Shown: positions 1 to 5,548 of the stretch, one piece after another
Layout of the letters: every line of letters begins with the position of its first letter
Numbering within the stretch: position 1 is the first letter of the stretch
Notes under the pieces: generated by a model
What the model was told of the DNA's origin: nothing
What the model saw: only the letters and a program-made list of their open reading frames with translations
Database searches by the model: none
Assembly: GCA_043718225.1 (NCBI GenBank)
Contig: JAYSWD010000040.1
Location: 1-7,197, forward strand
DNA from: Multiplicimicrobium sp043718225
Lineage (GTDB): Bacteria > Omnitrophota > Omnitrophia > Omnitrophales > Aquincolibacteriaceae
DNA length: 7,197 bases
Direction: 5' to 3'
Made by a program: the position numbers and the translations under genes

Positions 1-1
1 T

Positions 2-532
2 CATGGCTCCGATTAAAACCGGCGTCACTACGCCCGCGATCACGGCCCAATAAACATAATGATTATTTTGATGACGCAAGATGGGATCTTTTTCGAGATC
101 CTGCACATTGCTGAAATCAACGTTGTGCTCCCAAAACATCAGCCAGCCCATATGTGCGTAGAAAAAGCCTTTTTTGATGTCATAAGGATCACGATCGGTA
201 TCTGTATAACGGTGATGATCACGATGCTGGGCCGACCATTCTATCGCGGATTGTTCAAACGCCGCCGATCCAAAAAAGGCCAGGAAAAAACGCACCACTG
301 GGTGCGCCTTATAGGTTACATGCGAAAAAAGACGGTGGTATCCGGCTGTAATCGCCATACCCGTTGCCACCATATAGACTGCCGTTAAAGCAATGATGGA
401 AGAAGAGATACCGAATTTGAGAATATAAAGCGCCCCACCGACTAATCCAACTACAGAAGTAAAAATAAAAAATATAATATTGCGCCAAATAATCTTGGGT
501 CGTTTAAAGACGCCTTCTTGAAACTGTTCCAT
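2..532 (-). CDS. Membrane fatty acid desaturase, delta-9 (stearoyl-CoA desaturase/DesC-like), 3' part missing
   Basis: Reading the minus strand from ATG at 532 gives 177 codons with no stop before the window edge, so the C-terminal part is cut off. The product has an N-terminal hydrophobic stretch (about residues 19-38), a second around 45-63, then GYHRLFSH (H66 and H71, the HxxxxH box) and EWSAQHRDHHRYTDTDRDP (H103, H106, H107, the HxxHH box), followed by KKGFFYAHMGWL. Both boxes and the spacing match the delta-9 desaturase family, which uses a di-iron centre held by three histidine boxes to put a cis double bond into fatty acyl chains in the membrane. The third box should lie beyond the window. 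An AGGA at 545-548 and AGAAAG at 535-540 precede the ATG. Whether the substrate is acyl-CoA or acyl-lipid cannot be told. It is separated from the elongasome genes by a terminator-like hairpin and about 520 bp, so it is probably its own unit. Confidence 0.9.
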   Translation of the reverse strand, partial: MEQFQEGVFKRPKIIWRNIIFFIFTSVVGLVGGALYILKFGISSSIIALTAVYMVATGMAITAGYHRLFSHVTYKAHPVVRFFLAFFGSAAFEQSAIEWSAQHRDHHRYTDTDRDPYDIKKGFFYAHMGWLMFWEHNVDFSNVQDLEKDPILRHQNNHYVYWAVIAGVVTPVLIGAM

Positions 533-834
533 TTCTTTCTAATTTCCTTTTTTTGTTAAAAATAAGCCCTTGATGTTTAGCACTAGCTGTAGAGGCTAAC
601 AGCAAACCTATACTATTTACGGACGGTTCCGGTTAAACTTCATCTGTAAAATACAGCCTGATAAGGCAGGGCTCTGTCCTGCTAAAAGATTACCGAATCT
701 GAGAGAGAAAAGCAATGCTTCTTTTAATAAGCACACTCGTGAACACCCTCTAGCGCTTTATAACATTTATATCCTTAGAGAGAACAGATGTTGTTGGCGC
801 CGGTTGCACGCAGTGCAGAGGCTAAATAAAACAG
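533..834. other. Gene-free spacer upstream of the desaturase gene
   Basis: No convincing gene on either strand. Read toward the desaturase, it contains a small GCAGG/CCTGC hairpin (668-684) and several AT-rich hexamers resembling a -10 box (for example TATAAA around 760-772 and TATAGG near 607-612). None has a good -35 partner at 16-18 bp, so no promoter is called. The leader of the desaturase gene presumably starts somewhere here. Confidence 0.5.
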
Positions 835-853
835 ATCGGGATGGCAGGATTTG
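835..853 (-). repeat. Direct-repeat copy of the tRNA-Pro 3' end (att-like)
   Basis: The 19 bases here (plus strand ATCGGGATGGCAGGATTTG) are identical to 1089-1107, which form the end of the T-loop, the 3' half of the T-stem, the 3' acceptor strand, the discriminator base and one flanking base of the tRNA-Pro gene. The two copies are in the same orientation, 254 bp apart, and identity stops sharply at 854 versus 1108. A partial tRNA 3' end downstream of the intact tRNA is the usual footprint of tyrosine-recombinase integration into a tRNA gene. The interval is far too small for an element with its own integrase, so this could be a relic, a small non-autonomous insert or a local duplication. 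Confidence 0.6.
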
Positions 854-1028
854 GCGACCTGCTTTCACGCGCGCTAGTCGCGCCGTTCACTATGGCTCGC
901 CACCCGCTTCGCCTTGACTTCGCTGCTCAAAAACCTGACATCCGTCAGCTTTTTGTTCCGCTCAGCCTCAATAATTGCGAAGCTCCCTTCTCCGCCAAAG
1001 GCGGATTCGTCCTCAGCAAAAGCTGAGG
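854..1028. repeat. Cluster of short hairpins in GC-richer intergenic DNA
   Basis: Four short inverted repeats follow one another: GCGCG/CGCGC (869-873 with 879-883), CTGAC/GTCAG (935-939 with 944-948), TCCGCC-aaa-GGCGGA (991-1005) and CCTCAGC-aaaa-GCTGAGG (1011-1028). A further GGCGA/TCGCC pair (853-857 with 897-901) encloses the first. Short open frames cross the block but have no recognisable product. It looks like a repetitive-extragenic-palindrome or small non-autonomous element. With only one copy in view, family membership cannot be shown. Confidence 0.45.
929..954. terminator. Possible bidirectional terminator-like hairpin
   Basis: AAAAA, then CTGAC-atcc-GTCAG, then TTTTT, with a single C-C mismatch between the A/T arms and the 5-bp core. 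Either direction of reading gives a hairpin followed by five T. The core stem is short, so termination strength is doubtful. It could equally be one of the palindromes of the surrounding block. Confidence 0.35.
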
Positions 1029-1052
1029 CGAAAAATAAAGACAGCTGCACAA

Positions 1053-1090
1053 ATAATTAAGGACTGGGAATTATCCCAGTCCTTAATTAT
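1053..1090 (-). terminator. 17-bp perfect hairpin immediately after tRNA-Pro, likely terminator
   Basis: Bases 1053-1069 pair perfectly with 1074-1090 around a 4-base loop (ATTA). The GC-rich core is GGACTGGGA/TCCCAGTCC, flanked on both sides by AATT-rich pairs. In the minus direction the 3' arm ends TTAATTATTT, giving a weak U-rich tail, and the symmetry would allow termination from either side. The outermost pair uses base 1090, the tRNA discriminator position, so the hairpin directly abuts the tRNA and could also mark the 3' end for processing. It most likely ends the mreB-to-tRNA transcription unit. Confidence 0.7.
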
Positions 1091-1164
1091 CGGGATGGCA
1101 GGATTTGAACCTACGACATCTTGCTCCCAAAGCAAGCGCTCTAGCCAAGCTGAGCTACACCCCG
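1090..1164 (-). tRNA. tRNA-Pro (anticodon UGG)
   Basis: The minus strand folds into a full cloverleaf. The acceptor is CGGGGTG with CATCCCG (one G-U pair) and the D-stem is GCTC/GAGC. The anticodon stem is CTTGC/GCAAG around loop TTTGGGA, which gives anticodon TGG (1127-1129). The T-arm is GTAGG-TTCAAAT-CCTGC with one U-G pair. The discriminator is A, and CCA is not encoded (next bases TAA), so a CCA-adding enzyme is needed. UGG can read most or all proline codons. The gene starts 52 nt after the rodA stop, with no terminator and no convincing promoter between, so it may be cut from the elongasome transcript. Confidence 0.95.
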
Positions 1165-1216
1165 AGAATAAAAACGAGGAATTCTATCTATTTTGTTCGA
1201 AAGAATCTAGAGATAG

Positions 1217-2296
1217 TTAAAATATGGACCGTTCGCGATGCACGCTCAAGGCAAGTGCCAATGAAAAACACATCAGAACATAAGACGACCCGCCATAGCT
1301 CACAAACGGAAGCGTTAGTCCCGTAATTGGCATCCACCCGAACGTCATACCGATATTGATAAAAACCTGGGAAAAAATAAGCGCCGCGATGCCGCTCACA
1401 AGCATCTTAGCTTTGGGATCAGTGGTCTGGTCGCAAATTCTGAAAAGCGCGACAAAAAGCAAAACATACAAACAAATAACTGCCAATGACCCGATGAATC
1501 CCCACTCTTCTCCCACAACGCTGAAAATAAAATCTGTATGATGCTCGGGAACAAAATTAAGCTGTGTCTGGGTACCAAGTAAATAGCCCTTTCCAAATAA
1601 GCCTCCCGACCCAACCGCGATCTTAGACTGCAAAGCCGTGTAACCCGAACCGAGCGGGTCTGCGTTTGGGTCAATGAATACAAGCAAACGTTTCTTCTGA
1701 TAAGTTTTTAAAAAATTCCACGCGACCGGCATGGCAATAACAGCGGAAACAAAAGTGAAAATTAAATACCGGATATGAATTCCCCATAAAAAAAGCACGG
1801 TTAAAAGCATGGGAATGAAAAGTAGTGAACTCCCAAGGTCGGGCTGTTTGACGATAAAAAGAAACGGCAAAAGAATAATCAACACGGCGCCTGCGATCGG
1901 CTTAAATTGATTGTTCCGTGCGTCATGACTTCCGACGTATTTAACAACCGCAAGCAGTGTAAATATTTTTGCGATTTCGGAAGGTTGCATGACAAGCGGC
2001 CCCAACATCAGCCAGCGCTGCGCTCCATAAACCTTCTGCCCGATGAATACCACCGCAACCAGCGAAATAATCGCCAGAACATACAGCAAATAAGACAGGC
2101 TCAAAAAAGTTCGGTACCCCGCGGAAGCGGTCATAAAATAAACCACGATTCCGGCCGCGATCCAAACACATTGCTTGAGCTCAAAATAACCGGGCTTATC
2201 GTAAGACGCGCTAAAAATAAAAAGAACGCCCAAGACAGAAAGCCCAAGCATCGCAAAAAGCATAGAAAAATGAATTCTCCGAAAAAGTTTAAACAA
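1217..2296 (-). CDS. rodA: RodA, SEDS-family peptidoglycan glycosyltransferase
   Basis: RodA polymerises lipid II into glycan strands at the inner membrane and works as a pair with PBP2. Starting at TTG 2296 the product is 359 residues, beginning MFKLFRRIHF, with a basic N-terminus followed by about ten membrane segments (first at about 11-30). Family marks are GAQRWLMLGPLVMQPSE (91-107), KQPDLGSS (150-157), the extracellular loop FVPEHHTDFIF with D255 at the position of the essential SEDS aspartate, GEEWGF (262-267), and near the C-terminus MPITGLTLPFVSYGGSS (322-338). An in-frame TTG at 2317 would add seven residues but has a poor ribosome site. TTG 2296 has AAGGAG seven bases upstream and overlaps the mrdA stop by 8 nt, so I choose it. 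Cell-division FtsW is the alternative paralogue, but the position directly after mrdA argues for RodA. Confidence 0.93.
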   Translation of the reverse strand: MFKLFRRIHFSMLFAMLGLSVLGVLFIFSASYDKPGYFELKQCVWIAAGIVVYFMTASAGYRTFLSLSYLLYVLAIISLVAVVFIGQKVYGAQRWLMLGPLVMQPSEIAKIFTLLAVVKYVGSHDARNNQFKPIAGAVLIILLPFLFIVKQPDLGSSLLFIPMLLTVLFLWGIHIRYLIFTFVSAVIAMPVAWNFLKTYQKKRLLVFIDPNADPLGSGYTALQSKIAVGSGGLFGKGYLLGTQTQLNFVPEHHTDFIFSVVGEEWGFIGSLAVICLYVLLFVALFRICDQTTDPKAKMLVSGIAALIFSQVFINIGMTFGWMPITGLTLPFVSYGGSSYVLMCFSLALALSVHRERSIF

Positions 2297-4004
2297 GATT
2301 CTGCTCCTTCGCGGCAACCAGCACTTCGTTCATAATTTTACCGGCGGTAATACCGCCCGATCCCCCGTTTTCGACAAAGACAACAAGCGCGAGTTTAGGT
2401 TTATTGAACGGAATAAAACCGGTCATCCAGCTATGCGGCTCATGCGGCGGATTTTGGGCCGTGCCTGTCTTGGCCGCGAGTTTTCCGAATTGTACACGCG
2501 CTAATTGCCCCGTGCCATAAGGCGATTGCACAACCTGAAACATTCCCTTGCGAAGCGCCTCAAGATTTTCACGTTTCACGGGAAGGCGCGGTTTGCGTGC
2601 CTTGGGATCTTTTTCTTTCTGTATCAGATGCGGCTCTACAATTTCGCCGTCTTTGGCGATCATCGCTGTCATGCGTAAAATCTGGAGCGGGTTTGACTGA
2701 ACATAGCCCTGCCCGATACCCATATTCAAAGTCTCGCCTTCATACCATTTATCGTGCATTTTTTTGGTTTTCCATTGGGGATCAGGTATAAGTCCCGCGG
2801 TGACTTGTCCCGACTCCAAGCTAAAAGGCGCACCGAAACCGAATAAGCGCGCGTGATAAGCAATTTGATCGGGGCCCACTTTGCGGGACAAGTTATAAAA
2901 GTAAACATTGCATGAACGCTCAAGCGATTCGTATAAGTTAATACTTCCGTGTCCGGTGTGCCACCAGCATTTCATAGGCCGCGCCCTGGAACTAGAAAAA
3001 AATTTTCCGCCGCAGTAAAAACGGCTTCCGGGTTGTATCGCTCCCGTTTCAAGGCCCGCGAGACCCGTGATTAATTTAAAAATAGAGCCGGGCGGATAGG
3101 CTGAATTCATCGCGCGATCAAGCAGCGGCGAACGGGAACTTTTTAAAAGCTCCGCTCTTTCGTCACTGCGGACGGCGCTCACAAAAACATTGGGGTCATA
3201 AGCCGGAGTACTTGCGAGCGCTAAAAGCCCCTCTGATTCCAAATCAATTACGGCAATCGTCGCGGTTTTCCCCTCAATAATTTTCATAATCTTTTTTTGA
3301 AATTCCAGGTCAATCGTCAAACGCAGATCTTTGCCAGGCTCCGGATTGCGCGCCGAAATCACTTTTACAAGGCGTCCCGCGGAGTTGACTTGAAGTGTTT
3401 TTCCTCCGCGCCACCCGCGCAAATCTTCATCAAAAGCCCTCTCTAAACCCGCGCGCCCGACCATCGAGCTCATCCCGAACCGCCCGCGATCCGACTTTGC
3501 ATATTCCGTAGGGCTGATTTTTCCGATATAACCAATGATATGCGAAGCAGTTTTTTCGTAAGGATAATAGCGGATTCCCGAAACACGGACTGAAACTCCG
3601 GGCAATTCAGGACGGTGCTCTTCAATGGTATAGGCGAGTTCCTGGGAAACATCTTCGGCAATCACCGCGGGAGCGAAATTATATTCCCGCTTTTCGGCCA
3701 AACGTTTCCGGACCTCAAGTGGCGTCAGGTCAAGCAAGGGCGCGAGCTGAGCAAATGTTGTAGGCTTCACATCTTCGGGGATCGCGACAATATCGAAAGA
3801 AGGCCGGTTCGCAGCAAGCAGCCTTCCCTGCGAGTCAAACACGCGCCCGCGAGGCGCTTCAAGCGGTATAAGCCGGATATAATTCCTTTCGCTCATCTGC
3901 GCGAACTCGTCTCCGCGAATCACCTGCATATAAAAAAGACCACCGGTCAAAGCGGCAATCAATCCCAGAATCACCGTTTGAAATAGATATTGCCGCGTGA
4001 TCAA
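2289..4004 (-). CDS. mrdA: Penicillin-binding protein 2 (elongasome DD-transpeptidase)
   Basis: This 571-residue class B PBP cross-links the glycan strands made by RodA. An N-terminal membrane anchor (about 6-27) is followed by the pedestal/dimerisation domain with PRGRVFDSQG (51-60), YYPYEKTASHIIGY (146-159) and GRAGLE (183-188). The transpeptidase domain carries SxxK at S307-IF-K310 (nucleophile S307), SxN at S364-C-N366 and KTG at K512-T513-G514. A cysteine pair C331/C346 followed by HTGHG (349-353) sits between the first two motifs, as in many PBP2 proteins. It is somewhat shorter than E. coli PBP2 (633 residues) but complete. The start is TTG at 4004: an in-frame TGA lies five codons upstream and no internal start precedes the membrane anchor. 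The upstream sequence is only a weak ribosome site (CGGGT). The gap to mreD is 17 nt, and rodA overlaps its end. FtsI (PBP3) is unlikely given the neighbours. Confidence 0.95.
   Translation of the reverse strand: MITRQYLFQTVILGLIAALTGGLFYMQVIRGDEFAQMSERNYIRLIPLEAPRGRVFDSQGRLLAANRPSFDIVAIPEDVKPTTFAQLAPLLDLTPLEVRKRLAEKREYNFAPAVIAEDVSQELAYTIEEHRPELPGVSVRVSGIRYYPYEKTASHIIGYIGKISPTEYAKSDRGRFGMSSMVGRAGLERAFDEDLRGWRGGKTLQVNSAGRLVKVISARNPEPGKDLRLTIDLEFQKKIMKIIEGKTATIAVIDLESEGLLALASTPAYDPNVFVSAVRSDERAELLKSSRSPLLDRAMNSAYPPGSIFKLITGLAGLETGAIQPGSRFYCGGKFFSSSRARPMKCWWHTGHGSINLYESLERSCNVYFYNLSRKVGPDQIAYHARLFGFGAPFSLESGQVTAGLIPDPQWKTKKMHDKWYEGETLNMGIGQGYVQSNPLQILRMTAMIAKDGEIVEPHLIQKEKDPKARKPRLPVKRENLEALRKGMFQVVQSPYGTGQLARVQFGKLAAKTGTAQNPPHEPHSWMTGFIPFNKPKLALVVFVENGGSGGITAGKIMNEVLVAAKEQNLV
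2304..2309 (-). promoter_or_regulatory. Shine-Dalgarno site that decides the rodA start
   Basis: AAGGAG inside the last codons of mrdA, with 7 nt to TTG at 2296-2294. No comparable site precedes the alternative in-frame TTG at 2317. Because the site and start lie within the end of mrdA, rodA translation is probably coupled to termination on mrdA. Confidence 0.7.
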
Positions 4005-4021
4005 GAGATTACCCGATCAAA

Positions 4022-4543
4022 TCATGCTCTAAAAAGGTCATATTGCCGCAATTCAGAGTGAGGCTTAAAAAGAAAATCTGCTATTTGATAAAAAAGCGGC
4101 AAAAACAATCCTGTGTAAATGGAGCTCATAATAATCACACGCAGATGTTCCGGTTGAATGACTGAGGCTTTTCCTAAAATTGAATCAATCAGCATTTCTC
4201 CCGACAGAACGAAAAAACAAAATAGTACCGTTAGTAAAAAATAAATCCCCGGAAATTCCCGTTCGATTTTATGCGCGACGGCATCAAACACGAAACCGCC
4301 GCAGACAAGCACAAGCATTTCCACACCCAAGACACCTCCGCCCAAGGTATCGCGCGCTAGCCCCAGAAATGCGGCGAGAGGTAAAATCCGGTGAGAGTCC
4401 CAATGAAATGCGGCATAAGCGATCAACAAAAATGAAAAAACAGGCCGCGCGCCTGAGAGCTCGATTACCGGAGCCACGCAGCAGTCAAAAATCAAAAGAA
4501 TAAGACTGAGTATGATTATTTTAAATCGGAGGGTTCCAAACAC
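4022..4543 (-). CDS. mreD: Rod shape-determining protein MreD
   Basis: A small, very hydrophobic protein of 173 residues with about five to six membrane segments (first at about 8-28) and a polar C-terminal tail, the usual size and profile of MreD. It also has the motif-poor but typical start FKIIILSLILLIFD and the central region LAAFLGLARDTLGGGVLGVEML (56-77), which resembles the conserved G-x-x-x-D glycine-rich stretch of the family. MreD links MreC to the membrane part of the elongasome; its biochemical role is not settled. It starts at GTG 4543 with GAGG at 4551-4554, and overlaps the end of mreC by 28 nt, so translational coupling is likely. Sequence alone is weakly diagnostic; the position between mreC and mrdA makes the call firm. 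Confidence 0.9.
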   Translation of the reverse strand: MFGTLRFKIIILSLILLIFDCCVAPVIELSGARPVFSFLLIAYAAFHWDSHRILPLAAFLGLARDTLGGGVLGVEMLVLVCGGFVFDAVAHKIEREFPGIYFLLTVLFCFFVLSGEMLIDSILGKASVIQPEHLRVIIMSSIYTGLFLPLFYQIADFLFKPHSELRQYDLFRA

Positions 4544-5313
4544 AATATTTCCTCAATTTTTGAAAATCTTACCGCTGGACGAACCGTTGCGGATAAATGC
4601 AATCCATCCGCATCCCGTTCAACCGACTCAATCCGGCCGACTCGCAATCCTTTAGGATAAATATCACTCAATCCGGAAGTGACAACAATTTCTCCGACTT
4701 GAACCGCGTCATCCAAATTAAGATATCTCAGTTTCAGCTTGTCGCCCCCATTTCCTTCCGCAATTCCCTGCGCCCGGCTGTTCAATGTTACTGCGGCAAC
4801 CCGGGATTCAGGGTCCGTCAGCAAAATAGCCTGGGATGAAACCAGACCTACGTCCACAATCCGTCCCACGAGGCCTGAAGGCACAACCAATACCGATAGG
4901 GGTTTAATCCCCTGGCTGCTGCCTTTGTTCAATAAAACAGATTTTTTCCAGGGTTTCAGCCCATAACCCATAATCCGCACACCAACTGCTTTTTGCGGCA
5001 GAGAATCACGAAAATCAAGCAGGCGCTTAAGACGGTTGTTTTCTCTTAAAACCTCATCGAAACGCACCAGGCGGGACTCTAGCTCTTCGATTTCCTGCTC
5101 TTGTTCATGTTGTTTATCAATGGCATTCCAATAATTATAAAATTGATGGCGTATATTGCTGGCTTGAGCGCTGAGAATGCTGGTTGATTCCAAAAAAGGC
5201 CGGAGCGCAAAATGAAACCAGGATCCGGCGGAACTGCGGATTTTGGGGAAATGAAAAGAAAAGGCAACCAGGACAAAAGCCGCCGCTGCAAAAGCAAGAA
5301 AACGTTTAAACAT
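4516..5313 (-). CDS. mreC: Rod shape-determining protein MreC
   Basis: From ATG 5313 the product is 265 residues: a short basic start (MFKR), one membrane segment (about 5-22), a heptad-like coiled-coil region (about 65-102, EQEQEIEELESRLVRF), then the beta-rich extracytoplasmic MreC domain. Family marks are VLLNKGSSQGIKPLSVLVVP (126-145), GLVGRIVDVG (147-156), ILLTDPESRVAAV (163-175) and TSGLSDIYPKGLRVGRI (212-228). MreC is the scaffold that contacts PBP2 and activates RodA-PBP2. The frame stays open 30 codons further up to TTG 5403, but that extension (MGPFLKNSS...) would put a polar tail before the membrane segment and has no ribosome site, so ATG 5313 is preferred although it also lacks a good Shine-Dalgarno. 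Its stop lies within mreD. Confidence 0.94.
   Translation of the reverse strand: MFKRFLAFAAAAFVLVAFSFHFPKIRSSAGSWFHFALRPFLESTSILSAQASNIRHQFYNYWNAIDKQHEQEQEIEELESRLVRFDEVLRENNRLKRLLDFRDSLPQKAVGVRIMGYGLKPWKKSVLLNKGSSQGIKPLSVLVVPSGLVGRIVDVGLVSSQAILLTDPESRVAAVTLNSRAQGIAEGNGGDKLKLRYLNLDDAVQVGEIVVTSGLSDIYPKGLRVGRIESVERDADGLHLSATVRPAVRFSKIEEILCLEPSDLK
4551..4554 (-). promoter_or_regulatory. Ribosome binding site for mreD
   Basis: GAGG with 7 nt to the GTG start at 4543. It lies inside the end of mreC and fixes the mreD start, giving a 28-nt gene overlap. Confidence 0.6.
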
Positions 5314-5463
5314 ATAACAATTGAAGGTCGAGGACTGGCTTACAAAAAATATTGCGGGCGAGAAGCGATTTAGATTCGATGAATTTTTGAGGAAGGGACC
5401 CAAGGAATTTCACCGGCAAAACAATCTCCCAATTTACCGGACGCCAGGATGTGTCATTTTAAA

Positions 5464-5490
5464 TTGTCGGACGACAAACTACAGCGCTGT
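5464..5490. promoter_or_regulatory. Pair of adjacent palindromes, possible operator
   Basis: Two perfect inverted repeats three bases apart: TTGTCGGACGACAA and ACAGCGCTGT. The shape is that of dimeric regulator sites, and they lie 150-180 bp before mreC. There is no homologous regulator in the window, so function is a guess. Confidence 0.3.
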
Positions 5491-5519
5491 GTTTATTTTG
5501 AAATGAGAATCGCTCGCCC

Positions 5520-5535
5520 GGCAGGCAGGCAGGCA
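5520..5535. repeat. (GGCA)4 tandem repeat within a CCGGC/GCCGG inverted repeat
   Basis: Four exact GGCA units, starting 13 bases past the mreB stop. CCGGC at 5518-5522 and GCCGG at 5540-5544 bracket it and could form a 5-bp stem. GGCAGG-type repeats are common in spacers of some uncultured bacterial groups (recollection, not checked). Confidence 0.6.
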
Positions 5536-5548
5536 AAACGCCGGTTAC

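Larger units (their letters stand above)
5314..5548. other. mreB-mreC spacer with palindromes
   Basis: This 235-bp gap is the only sizeable break inside an otherwise packed cluster. It contains TTGTCG-ga-CGACAA (5464-5477), the palindrome ACAGCGCTGT (5481-5490) and a GGCA tandem repeat (5520-5535). Read toward mreC, a TAAAAT hexamer follows the first palindrome but has no good -35 partner, so a second promoter is possible rather than shown. No strong terminator with a T-tract is visible, so read-through from mreB into mreC is expected. Confidence 0.5.

Noticed and set aside
59..388. Plus-strand open frame of 109 codons
   Set aside because: It lies opposite the desaturase gene, whose minus-strand reading has clear histidine boxes; the plus-strand translation resembles nothing.
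835..853. A second, complete tRNA gene or pseudogene at the repeat
   Set aside because: Only the 3' 19 bases match; the adjoining sequence has no D-arm, anticodon arm or 5' acceptor strand.
841..1326. Overlapping plus-strand open frames of 61-81 codons across the hairpin block, tRNA-Pro and the end of rodA
   Set aside because: They run through the antisense of a tRNA and of rodA, have no ribosome sites and no recognisable product.
1907..2335. Plus-strand 142-codon open frame
   Set aside because: Antisense to rodA; low-complexity, basic composition typical of a shadow frame.
5520..5544. CRISPR or large repeat array suggested by the GGCA units
   Set aside because: Only four 4-base units, with no spacers and no longer repeat unit.
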